64,000 nucleotides of DNA. Origin: Limnephilus marmoratus (lineage: Eukaryota; Arthropoda; Insecta; Trichoptera; Limnephilidae). The position numbers were made by a program, and so were the translations under genes. Below, piece after piece: positions 54,525 to 64,000 of the stretch (positions within the stretch are counted from its first letter, which is position 1; each line of letters starts with the position of its first letter). The stretch is taken from positions 17,124,710-17,188,709 of the forward strand of contig OU862910.1 in assembly GCA_917880885.1 (NCBI GenBank), given 5' to 3'. The notes beneath the pieces are model-generated. The model was not told the DNA's origin. It saw only the letters and a list, made by a program, of their open reading frames with translations, and did not search any database.

Positions 54525-54811
54525 TTTAGTGAGACGTGTCATTTTGTTTGTTAGAACTAAGTGCATCAATGTTGATAACCATTGATGTTGTTGATACAGT
54601 ACGCAAACAGTTTTCCAAATGCTCACCAGTGATCGTGTTCTCATTTGAGATTTAATATGCTTCATTCGACTAAAAATCTGTTCACACGTTAAGTCTTCAA
54701 ATAGCGAAATCATCGATAGAGAGCATGTTTGTAAAATGCAGGATATTTCTCCTTGTCCAAATATGTTTTGTAAAACTCTTCCAAACCAACCTGATTGAAT
54801 TTCTCCTTTAA
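54525..54811 (-). pseudogene. hAT transposase C-terminus, frameshifted
   Basis: On the - strand, from about 54800: VKGEIQSGWFGRVLQ, then SMISLFEDLTCEQIFSRMKH and IKSQMRTR, then after a one-base shift TGEHLENCLRTVST and a stop near 54525. This resembles the hATC region of the hAT lineage that gave rise to GTF2IRD2/ZBED-type proteins. Its upstream part is cut by a piggyBac-type MITE inserted at TTAA 54808-54811. The annotated 225-codon frame here reads through the frameshift and is not a real protein. Confidence 0.65.
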
Positions 54812-55594
54812 CTTTTTCCACGCGATCATAACAACAGTTGATACGGCAAAAGCCATGCCTCACACGCGCCCGTATCAGCCCTTGTTACGCTAACTTCGAC
54901 TGCCGATATCACAGCGCTACTATGTCACAGTATTTTTTCCCGCTCGCTAGGATATTCGTGTAACTATCACGATGCTGACATCTTCAGGCATATTTCGAAA
55001 GTAAAATTGTATTTCGTAAAAAACATCTATAATCAAGTGAATATGTCCTTGTGCCTTTGAATGCTAAATAGTTCTCAATTTACTCCACAGATGGCGCTAA
55101 TAGTTTGCGCAGGCGCATCCATGCAATTCCGACTGACCAAATTGGACAAGCGTCGGTAACATTTATTATCGAGATCGCACGTATTCGCACACGTTTGTTT
55201 ATATTGTGAAACTGTGATTTTGAATTTACATAAAAATTTTATTAATTTTAGTGTCATCAGAAGTTTTAGAACTTGTTTATAAGAATTAATAATAATAAGT
55301 GATTGAGGTACCACTTGTGTCTATCAACGCAGTGTCCTGAGTACAAGCATGCGGATAAATGGCGCCGTCTTTAAGATAATATGGGTACGTTTTTTGTTTT
55401 TTATAAATATCTAGGAGTGTTTACAGACGACGATTTGGTTTCAAATTGTAGATAATAATCTCATCTTTTATATAGTATGATAAATCATGCCATAATATGA
55501 CATAAAATTGGATGGATAGGTATTTGAAATATGACATATACATGTACCGCATATGGGTATTGAAAAAACGGAGTAGTTCAACGCGGGGAAAAGG
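54812..55594. mobile_element. piggyBac-type MITE, copy 1 (with a secondary insertion)
   Basis: Ends CTTTTTCCACGCG and CGCGGGGAAAAGG, flanked by TTAA (54808-54811 and 55595-55598). About 260 bp at the left and 65 bp at the right match the uninterrupted copy 61194-61516. The 55063-55529 segment is extra and contains an AGATGGCGCTA site. Confidence 0.8.
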
Positions 55595-55837
55595 TTAACT
55601 GTGATTGTTTGTTAACACGTATATACCATAGAAGAACTTCTCACGATAGTCGAATTAACGTACTGAGATACTTCCATTTATGAGATATGATACGAACTAC
55701 GCACGTTGGAATGTTCTTGTGGTGGCTTTATGTACACTAAAAGAAAAAAAAGTGTGCTATGCGGGCCACAAGTAGACACTCAGCGGGCCGCATGCGGCCC
55801 GCGGTTTGGCCACCCTTGATTTAGATCGTACTTCTAA

Positions 55838-56000
55838 GGGAACTTACCCATACCACGTGACCTATTTGGGGAGGGGGGGGGTCTTCAAAATACCACGCTT
55901 GGTACAAATGAGCGGCGGCGGCCTTAGGCTTTTGGTCACTGGGGAGGAGGGGGGGGTTAAAAATTGCAAAAAGTTGGTCACATAGTATGGGTACGTTCCC
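55838..56000. mobile_element. Tourist-like MITE with poly-G arms (copy 2)
   Basis: 163 bp, ends GGGAACTTACCCATACCACG and ATAGTATGGGTACGTTCCC, TAA duplications at 55835-55837 and 56001-56003. Same family as 12468-12629. Confidence 0.8.
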
Positions 56001-56700
56001 TAACCATTATACTAAGTAGTAAGCTAACTATTTCCATGAGACCTGTATGAGTTGTTCCGAAAACCGAACAAATTAGCCTGAGGGAACATAATATCCCTAG
56101 TAATCACTAAGCTTACAGACCTAAAACCTTATCGATTAAAAGGGTAACTAACAAAGTTTTACTAGTAGCGATGCCTTTAAACTGGATGTTTCGACACTTG
56201 TTGAGGTAGTGAGAATGATGTGCCAAGAGTAAAAAAAAATTAACTGTAATTCTAGTGCCAGGCGTTAGACTTGTTACGACAAAAGTTTAGGCTGTTTCAA
56301 AATCCATTGCAATATTATGCACGTGGAGACGTAGGTGATTATTATGGATTTTGAAAAGGTGACAAAACATATTTTATTACCTACTCACCTTTTCGAGAAC
56401 GACTGTATTGGCATTAGTTACCACAGGAGCTCTTTATGGCCCAGACCTCATAGCAGCAGTAAGCGAGCCATTGGTCATACAACTAAATCCAGAAGCGTTA
56501 TCAAGTATGGAAACTCAAATGAAAAAATTATACAGTAAGTTGGTTAATATTTCAATTTATTCATGTTTTCCACACAAACACTACAAGAGAAAAATAGGTA
56601 CTTATGCAAGATTTGTACATGTACCAAAATAGTATTTTCAAATTAATGTCTAAACAGCACAAACATTGAATTCAATCATTCCTGCATATTATAAACTAGC

Positions 56701-57603
56701 AGACCCGGCCACACGTTGCTGTGGCTAGCGAAACACAACGCCATTACCCAACTTTTATAAAATCCACACCACCCGCTTGGCAGCTGCCCGCTGCCTGAAT
56801 TGAATATTTGAATTTATCGGCTTTTCTCTACTATAATAAGCATGTATTATACATATAAACCTTCCTCTTGAATCACTCTATCTGTTGGTGAAAACCGCAT
56901 GAAAATCCGTTGCGTAGTTTAAAAGATCTATGCGCACATACATTTTGAGCGACTTCATCTTATATTATGTAATGATTAAAGCTCTCCGCCGCGTCTGTCT
57001 GTTCGCGATAAACTCAAAAACTACTGAACAGATTTTCATGCGGTTTTCACCAATAGAGTGATTTATGAGGAAGGTTTAGGTTTTTTTTTTTTACATGTGC
57101 TTTACACAGGAGGCCCCAAGGAAAATAATTTCCCTGAGGGCCTATGTCATCTTTGGGGATGCTGTGTGGAGGGTTTTTTTAGGGAAAGGAAGGAGAGTTC
57201 TGGGAAGAAAAAGCGGTGGGTAGGAATCTGGGGTTCAGTGTGTCCTGGTCATCCACCTCCAAGACCTAGACAAACCTCATCCCACGAACCCGGGCACCAC
57301 TGCTAAATCACCAAACGTAGCGAACCACTTATGGCAGAGGTGTTGGTTATCCAATAAAGGTTCCCAGGGCGGCGGTACCCATTCCCGCCTCCCAAATTGC
57401 AATTGGTATATAATTTGTGAAAGTTTTGTGTAAATTGATTGAAATATGAGAATGTCTGTATGTGGTGGACAAGCGGGCAGTGTGGATTTGATTTGTATGT
57501 AAATTAACAGATGGCAGTGTGGGTTAATTTATAGTGGTTATAAAGGTTGGGTAACCATCCAGTAGATGTTTTTCGTTAGCCATAGAAATACGTGGCCGGG
57601 TCT
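56701..57603. mobile_element. Element with AGACCCGGCCAC ends
   Basis: Left AGACCCGGCCACACGTTGCT and the reverse complement of the right end AGACCCGGCCACGTATTTCT both continue into TGGCTARCGAAA and GGTTACCCAAC-like sequence, giving about 65 bp of inverted repeat. The target duplication is unclear. Inside are inverted AAAACCGCATGAAAATC phrases and the dispersed repeat 57081-57181. Confidence 0.6.
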
Positions 57604-59941
57604 CTTAAAAGCAAACTAATTGAACATTTCAATGCAACCTATTCTATCATGCGGCACTTTTTGACATAATGTATAAATTTTATTGAAACTTCACCGATCA
57701 CCTGTGCGACATTCACTTAAAGCAGGGGTGGGGAACCTGCTGCCCGCAAAGCTTTTCAGTGCGGCCCGCGAGCACTTTTGGTGTGATCAAAATTTTGCAC
57801 TGAAAAAAATATCATTTTCTGCTGAAAAATTACAAAAAAATTAAATCAGATTTTCTTTCACAGGGTTTCCAGCTACATATACTCAACACAGAGAAAGTTA
57901 TAACATAGCTGACGGGTATGTGATTATGTAAGCACCTACGTTTCTAGAAATCAAGTTATACACAAATACATACGTGATCCAACTTCCTCAGATGGCACGT
58001 TTAAGGGGCAACAAAATTTCACAATCTTGTAAAAATTTTAACCATTTCATTTCATATTTTTGGCGCACCTATGATTCGGACCGATTGAAATGGGCAAAAC
58101 CGGGGTATCCCCCTTCTTTAAAAGAATGTATAATGTCATCTTGATCACTGTAGCAACCGCCAACACCGTATGTAGTGAATTGCAAGAATTCACTACAGAG
58201 ATCCGTGGGCGATGCTTCGACAATTCTAAGAAATAATGGATCATCATGTGTTTCGATGGATCATCAAACCATCCATGCGTTCCAATTGCAATTCCAATGC
58301 GTTCCAATTGCAATTGCGATTCCATTCCAATTCCATAGGAGGAAAACCATTTTCAAGGACTTGCTTGCAGATTCGCTCTTAGGTTAAAACCAGTTTCATG
58401 TTCCGAATGATCTGTCAAAATTCCAGTGCGGATTAATCTGCTGACACATTGCGAAGAAAACCGTTCTAATATTTTGAGAGGATTTAAAAATTTTGTTTCA
58501 AACCATTCTTCAAAATTCGTAATTCGTAGGAAAACCATAAGCATTTTATGAGTAATACTAATTAAAGCTGGGGAACGGCAAGCAGATTCACTCTTAATTT
58601 AAAACCAGTTTTGTGATCAGAATGTAAAATTCCAGTTGTGGATTTATCTGACACATTTCGAAGGAAAACATTCTCTTATTCGAAGTGTAGTTATAAAATT
58701 CTAGTCGCAGACTACGTATGTATGTGCTGCCAGATCAAATAAAATCCATTTTCATGTCAAATTCGCCGCATACAGATTTAAATTAAACTTGTTTTGTGTT
58801 CAGAATATTAACGATAAATTAAATAACAAGTAGCAGATTCATCGTGTACCGAGTGAAGCTTTATATTTAATTTGCATACCAAATGCTGTAAAATTTTGAG
58901 ATATTGACTGTTCCGTAGTAAATATTATTTGGGGACTTACGCAGGATCAATCTTAAGTTAAAACCTGCCTTGCGTTCTAAACACTAAAAATTTGAGATGC
59001 GAAATCCTATTACATGGATACTATGGATAATACATGGATACTATTCTCGACTTTCGAGAGCACTTATAAATTTGTAGTAGAATTTATAAATATTATTTAT
59101 ATTGGAAGAATACTCGTTACATGTGATTATAAAAATAGGCGTGGATAAAATGATGTTGTAATAAAAAAAATAGGATTTCCACGAAGGCACCCAAATAAGG
59201 GGGTGGCGAAATTTTCCTCTGTCCCGGGCGGCTGACACCCACTGTGCATTCTATCAACTTTTGGTGGCGCATATATGCATTTCCCTTGAAACTGGATGAA
59301 ATGATGACGCAACTAGGTTGTGCCATTTGATGCGTAGGATCGTGGTGGAAAGTCAAAACGGTTTCACTACATAATAAAAATAGAAGTATTATAGACAAAA
59401 AATCTTTGTTTTAACGGGTTGATTTTTTGTGTTATGCAGGAAAACTAAAACAAACGACGTCTTTAAATAACTTTAAGTTTACATGCCAACATAATAGGAA
59501 TTACGTCAAATTACATAAAAGAAATTAATGAATGCTGCATACATAATTAACAAATTAATGAATAGCTACATAATTAACCATTTAATAACTAATAAAATCA
59601 TAGATGAACTTACTTTGGCTAGAAACCACTAAGGTTGAGAAAATAAAAATATCTAATATTTTAATGGCCACTTTCACCAATAAAAAAACTTAGAAATTAC
59701 CCTTCCTCAGAAGGACATTACGAGCCACAAAATCATATTCCGTTAGAGCCTCTGAAGGAAAGATTTGACAGAGCGTCTATACATTATTAGTATTTTTATC
59801 TTTTTTTTCTATAATGCGGAGATGTGTGATTCGTTCCTAGTTGTATTTCGTACCATTTTGATTTTAGATATTGAAATTTTATTATTTAGAAATGTTAATG
59901 TTTATTTCAAATACTTATCTAGTTGCTAAACGCATCCATAT
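57604..59941. other. Gene-poor stretch
   Basis: CAGGGGTGGGGAACCTGC at about 57725 looks like a hAT terminus without a located partner. GCGTTCCAATTGCAATT is locally duplicated at 58275 and 58299. No coding or RNA gene is recognised. Confidence 0.35.
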
Positions 59942-60175
59942 CGACGGTCCCGAAGAAAAATGTCGGATCTGCTAAAAATTGAAATTAGTTCTGTTGGCTT
60001 ATTTTGTTGATTTAAAAGCCCGTATTTTGAGAATCTTCAAATGAAATGCAAAGTATCACATCAACAGTATTTTTTTGATCTCAAAAACAGTAATAAAATG
60101 CAGAAACGAAACTTTAAACAGCTCTACTACAAAACTACCAAATCGCGTTTCTGACATTGTTCTTCGGGACCGTCG
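59942..60175. mobile_element. 234-bp MITE with CGACGGTCCCGAAGAA ends
   Basis: Inverted repeats of about 24 bp (CGACGGTCCCGAAGAAMAATG) with two mismatches, flanked by TAT on both sides. No coding. The superfamily is uncertain from a 3-bp duplication alone. Confidence 0.75.
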
Positions 60176-60309
60176 TATTATCCAGTTTGGCACGCGGACC
60201 GCCATTGAAATACACAGGATAGCGACTTGAGTTGCCAACTGTTTTTTTTTCAGTTGCCCCGTGAGCGGATGAACTAAGAATAAGGATTATTCTATTTTCA
60301 GGGTTAATA

Positions 60310-61555
60310 TAGGGTCTTTCATTATGAGCTTTAAATTTAAATAAAACAGAGTGTGTGTGAGATATCATCGAAAGTTTTTTTTCGTTTGAAAGGCCTATCG
60401 ATGCCATTATGTATGGAATATAATATGGGTCAAATATCTGCCTCAACTTCTCTGGGTGACGCGCATCTGAAATGTCCAATTTTCCATGACTCTGGCTCAT
60501 TAATCATGCTGTATTTGACCGATGGCATGGGTTATGTTGGTTTTGAGGGCCGCTGTGGTTTTCGGCTTATTTGTATAGACCTGTGACTTAAGAAAACCCC
60601 ACAAGAAAAAGTCTAACGGGGTCAACTCGCACGATCTCAGTGGCCAGTTCACATCACTTCCACGTGAAATGACCTTGCCCTCAAATCGCTCGTGCGGGAC
60701 GTCCATTGTGGCATGAGCTGTGTGGCACTTAGCGCCGTCGTGTTGACACTACAAGTCGTCGGTGTCCATATCATCCATTTCAGTCCAAAAGAAGTTGGTA
60801 ATCATCAACCTATAGCACTCGCTATTGACGGTGATGGCCTGGCCAACGTCGTTCTCAGAGAAATATGGATCGATGACGCCGCCTGCCCAAAATCCACACC
60901 AAAAAGTGAATTTTTCAGAATGCATTGGGCGCTCTTGGATCTCTTAAGTTGCAGGTCAATGCGAATAAGCCACAAACCACAGCCGTCAAAGCCAACATAA
61001 CCCATGCTATCGGTAAAATTCAGCGTGATTTTTGGGCCAGTCATGGAAAATAGGACATTTCGTATGCGCACCACCCAGAAAAGCCGCGGCGGACATTTGA
61101 AGAATGTTATATTCCATACATAATGGCATCGATAGGCCTTTCAAACGAAATTTTTTTTTCGATGATATCTCACACACACTCTGTATTATTTAACCTTTTC
61201 CACGCGATCGTAACAACAGTTGATACGGCAAAAGTCATGCCTCACACGCGCCCGTATCAGCCCTTGTTACGCTAACTTCGACTGCCGATATAACAGCGCT
61301 ACTATGTCACAGTATTTTTTCCCGCTCGCTAGGATATTCGTGTAACTATCACGATGCTGACATATTCAGGCATATTTCGAAAGTAAAATTTTTTTTCGTA
61401 AAAAAACATCTATAATCAAGTGAATGTGTCCTCGTGCCTCGTGGTACTTGAAATATGACATATACATACCGCGTATGGGTATTGAAAAAACGGAGTAGAT
61501 CAACGCGGGTAAAAAGTTAATTTTAAAGATAGGAAGCTCTTAATGAAAGACCCTG
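60310..61555 (-). mobile_element. Rearranged mariner-like element with long terminal repeats
   Basis: Ends YAGGGTCTTTCATTA (left 60310, right 61555), extending inward through CAGAGTGTGTGTGAGATATC, flanked by TA. The - strand encodes scattered transposase pieces: WPLRSCELTPLDFFLWG at about 60600-60650 (the region around the last catalytic Asp) and KIHFLVWILG near 60900. They occur in rearranged order, with a GYVGF segment present twice. A piggyBac-type MITE sits in its right arm. Inactive. Confidence 0.7.
61194..61516. mobile_element. piggyBac-type MITE, copy 2 (uninterrupted)
   Basis: 323 bp, ends CCTTTTCCACGCG and CGCGGGTAAAAAG, TTAA on both sides (61190-61193 and 61517-61520). It lies within the terminal repeat of the mariner-like element. 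Confidence 0.85.
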
Positions 61556-61712
61556 TACATGCAATATGATTGCTTATCATTAAGTGTAGTGAAAATTACA
61601 CTCTGCATTGGCGACACTAAAAATGTGCACTTGCCAAATTTAAAAAAAGTTAAATTTCATTGGTGAAAATGCCCATAAAAGTGAAATGAAATTAAAAAGA
61701 AAACAATATTTA

Positions 61713-63903
61713 TCAAACAGTATCATTTGGTTTGGCTCTTTGTTTTCTTAAAATAAATGCCATTCCGTGAACTCTAAAATGCTTTTCATGATCAATAGTG
61801 TTGTCAAACTGTTCATAGCAGATACAACATTGATTTTCCAATACAGGTCTGCCAGAATTTTTATCGTCTAATTCTTGAGGGACTTCTTTATCAAAGCAAT
61901 CATTTTCCTCGATATAGGCATCGGCATTGTCCACACCGTGAATAATCAATAAGTGACTGCAAAAGGCATTCCTAACAACAAAGGACGAACCGCATTCCAT
62001 ACATTGATAAGAGCCAGAGTTGTCTCTATGTGAGACAATGTGTTCACGAAATGCTTCTCTGTCCGGAGAATCAAAGGGACACTTGGTGCAGCTGAAGCTG
62101 TCACCCCTGGAAGGTTCTGATATCAAAACACCCGCACCAAATGCACAATTTTCTTCACTGTTTTTACGTTTGCCAATTCTGCGCCGTTTCTTTGATTTTG
62201 GAGGACTGCCAAATGAATTTTCACCATTTGTGGGCAGCTGAATATTGTTTGTTGCTTCCTCAATGGCTTTAAATTGCCTCTTTCGGTTGGTGCCTATTTT
62301 AGTATACTGCACGGTCCTGATGCTGCTATCCCACGTTGACCCGTTCGTGGCACCATCGGGCAGTACTTCGGATGCTTCATTAGAAGATATACCATTACTA
62401 TCATTGTCTATTATAATTTTCTTGATACTGGTTTTCATCGGGTATTCAAATCTTATATTAGAAGGCCTCTTGTACACTTCAAAGCTTTCCCGACTCTTGC
62501 ATAAAGGACATTCTCTTGGCAAGGTGTGGTCATCTTCCTTATTAACTGCATACATAAATGATTTATTACACGATTTACATGTTTTTTGAACATTGTCAAA
62601 TATTGTCTTTCCAGCACTTACATTTGGATTATTCGTGAAATAGAAATCCTGGGAACACACTTTACTATATTTGGTAAGAGGATACAGGTTGCACTTTTCA
62701 ATATGTTTTTTTAAGAAGCCAAGAATTTGATAAGTTACATTACATCCTGGGCAGCTATACAATAACTGAGCCTTCAAATCTAAAGCGTGACCTTTAAAAT
62801 GCTTCAGCATGTTGCTTTTAGATACAAGTTTATGGGAGCATGGCAGACATTGATAAAAGGTGTCGCCAATAGTAGGCAATACGCTATTATGAGACTCACT
62901 GATATGTAACTGTAGAGCAGCGGCTGTGAAGCAGGCGATGGGACACTGCATACACTTGAACACCTGCTTTGTGTGGGCTTGCATATAATGCGCATAGAGG
63001 ACATCATGGCGGATTACAGATTTGCAGCCAGTAACAAAGCACTCACTGACCATACATCTCACAAAGTGGAAGCAATTATACGACAAATGCTTTTGAAATT
63101 GAGTTAAGGTATTTGCCTCGAAGCCACACTCGGGGCAGAGATGTGGTGATTTCTGTAAATGAATCATCCGGTGAGCCACAAATGAACAGTAATTCGGTAA
63201 AATCAAGAAACAAATATTGCAAGTAAATTTGGTTTGGAAATCTGGTGCTTTCATTTGAAAGTGACTACACCTCGCTAAATAGCAAGACACAAACTTTGAC
63301 ACCACTACGGTTTTACAAAGCTTACATTTAAAAGAATTGGGTGTCAGGCCACGATCAGGTGATTCTTGTTGTTTGGTTGAGTCGCTAATGTCATGTGGCT
63401 CCATGATGGCAATGGAAGAGTTGCAATTTGTCTCAATAGTTTGGCAAGCTTCAGGTGTTTGATTGGAATTCAATTTGTTTTGTATTTCAGAAGCATCGCT
63501 AAATGTTTTTTCAATAAAAGTTGAAGCATCTTCGAAAGATTTTGTGATTACTTCAACTATTGAATCTACTGGATCTACTTTGGGTATATCTACTGCAGGA
63601 CATTCTTTCTGTTTATTCTTCTGTAATATATCTAAATATCTTTTAACATTAATATAAGGTATATCCTTGTCGAGGGTAGTATCAAAGTCATTCAGAGCAT
63701 TTTGGCACTCTTCAGGATCCAGAGGGTTGACCTGAATGTCAGACAGATTTAATGTGGTCATTTGGTGAACATGTGACCGAATGTGAGACAGGGTCTTGCA
63801 TCTGTTGGTGAAGAGTAAATTGACTTTGCAAACTCTGCAGTAGAAGTTTATCTTCAGACTGCAGCGATTGATATGGAAATCAATACTCGATTTAAAAATA
63901 AAC
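61713..63903 (-). CDS. Multi-C2H2 zinc-finger protein, terminal exon (partial gene)
   Basis: About 730 codons on the - strand. The exon begins at 63903, after an acceptor TTTGTTTACAG, in the middle of an Arg codon; the upstream exons lie outside the window. The ATG at 63917 is intronic. One finger (YCRVCKVNLLF...HIRSHVH) comes first. After a linker, seven fingers lie at about residues 195-410 (FKCKLC, FTCNIC, HLCPEC, FKCMQC, YQCLPC, YSCPGC types). Then come a CKSC/CPLC knuckle, a basic motif PPKSKKRRRIGKRK (likely nuclear localisation), two fingers (FSCTKC, YQCMEC) and a last CCICYEQF finger. Finger spacing is irregular, unlike KRAB-type tandem arrays. The layout recalls ZNF532/592/687 or row/POGZ-type chromatin proteins, which I cannot separate. 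It is nuclear and DNA- or chromatin-binding by inference. Confidence 0.8.
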
Positions 63904-64000
63904 CTGTAAACAAACAAGCCAAATCATTAATCGTTTACATATTTTTTATATCACAATGATTAATTTTTACTAAGTAATCATTTAGCAACTTAAAAAAATG
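63904..64000 (-). other. Intron of the zinc-finger gene (partial)
   Basis: The polypyrimidine/AG acceptor at 63904-63914 (read on -) marks the intron end. The rest is AT-rich to the window edge. Confidence 0.6.

Noticed and set aside
54186..54863. 225-codon - strand frame as a gene
   Set aside because: It covers a hAT C-terminus, continues through a frameshift out of register and ends in a dispersed repeat; the true hAT frame shifts by one base and stops near 54525.
61194..61516. Bacterial-type or viral insertion
   Set aside because: TTAA flanks and CCTTTTCCACGCG ends identify a piggyBac-type MITE.
62020..62589. + strand frames inside the zinc-finger exon
   Set aside because: Antisense shadows of a long coding exon; no independent features.

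Overview
Eukaryotic nuclear DNA, almost certainly from an insect. It is AT-rich and has spliced genes, metazoan protein families and a dense arthropod-type transposon load (hAT, PIF/Harbinger, piggyBac, mariner, Helitron, Penelope, several LINE clades, tRNA-derived SINEs). The order cannot be fixed from the sequence alone. There is no bacterial operon structure and no CRISPR array.

Only three host genes are convincing. (1) A two-exon + strand gene, exons 10884-11228 and 19583-19876, encodes a 212-residue protein with two membrane segments and two PPxY motifs; its 8.35-kb intron is packed with nested transposons. (2) An intronless + strand gene, 51675-52850, encodes a secreted leprecan-family protein of the CRTAP/SC65 type. 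(3) The terminal exon of a multi-C2H2 zinc-finger gene lies on the - strand at 61713-63903, with its 5' part beyond the window.

Everything else is mobile DNA and its debris. 0-10 kb: a poly(T) tract of 106, 74-bp and 27-bp tandem repeats, a Helitron, a truncated LINE, and a hAT inside a hAT inside an older element. 11-20 kb: intron nest with hATs, fossil zinc-finger repeats, an LTR with a clear core promoter, and a foldback carrying a hammerhead-ribozyme motif. 20-31 kb: more fossil zinc fingers, hAT elements, a MADF fragment and a LINE with a 582-codon reading frame. 31-38 kb: two deletion derivatives of PIF/Harbinger, one of them inside another inverted-repeat element. 38-45.8 kb: an ORF1-only retroelement, a nearly intact LINE whose 5' region holds a 159-bp perfect palindrome, and further LINE pieces. 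45.8-50.2 kb: two oppositely oriented Penelope-like copies with hammerhead motifs, broken by a hAT and by RTE pieces. 53-61.6 kb: hAT, piggyBac, Tourist-like and mariner remnants.

Many insertions can be placed in order because exact target-site duplications are visible. The most interesting signals are the hammerhead motifs, a 431-bp element family with mirrored arrays of a 12-bp motif, the long perfect palindrome, and the recurrent 3' hairpins of otherwise dissimilar LINEs.
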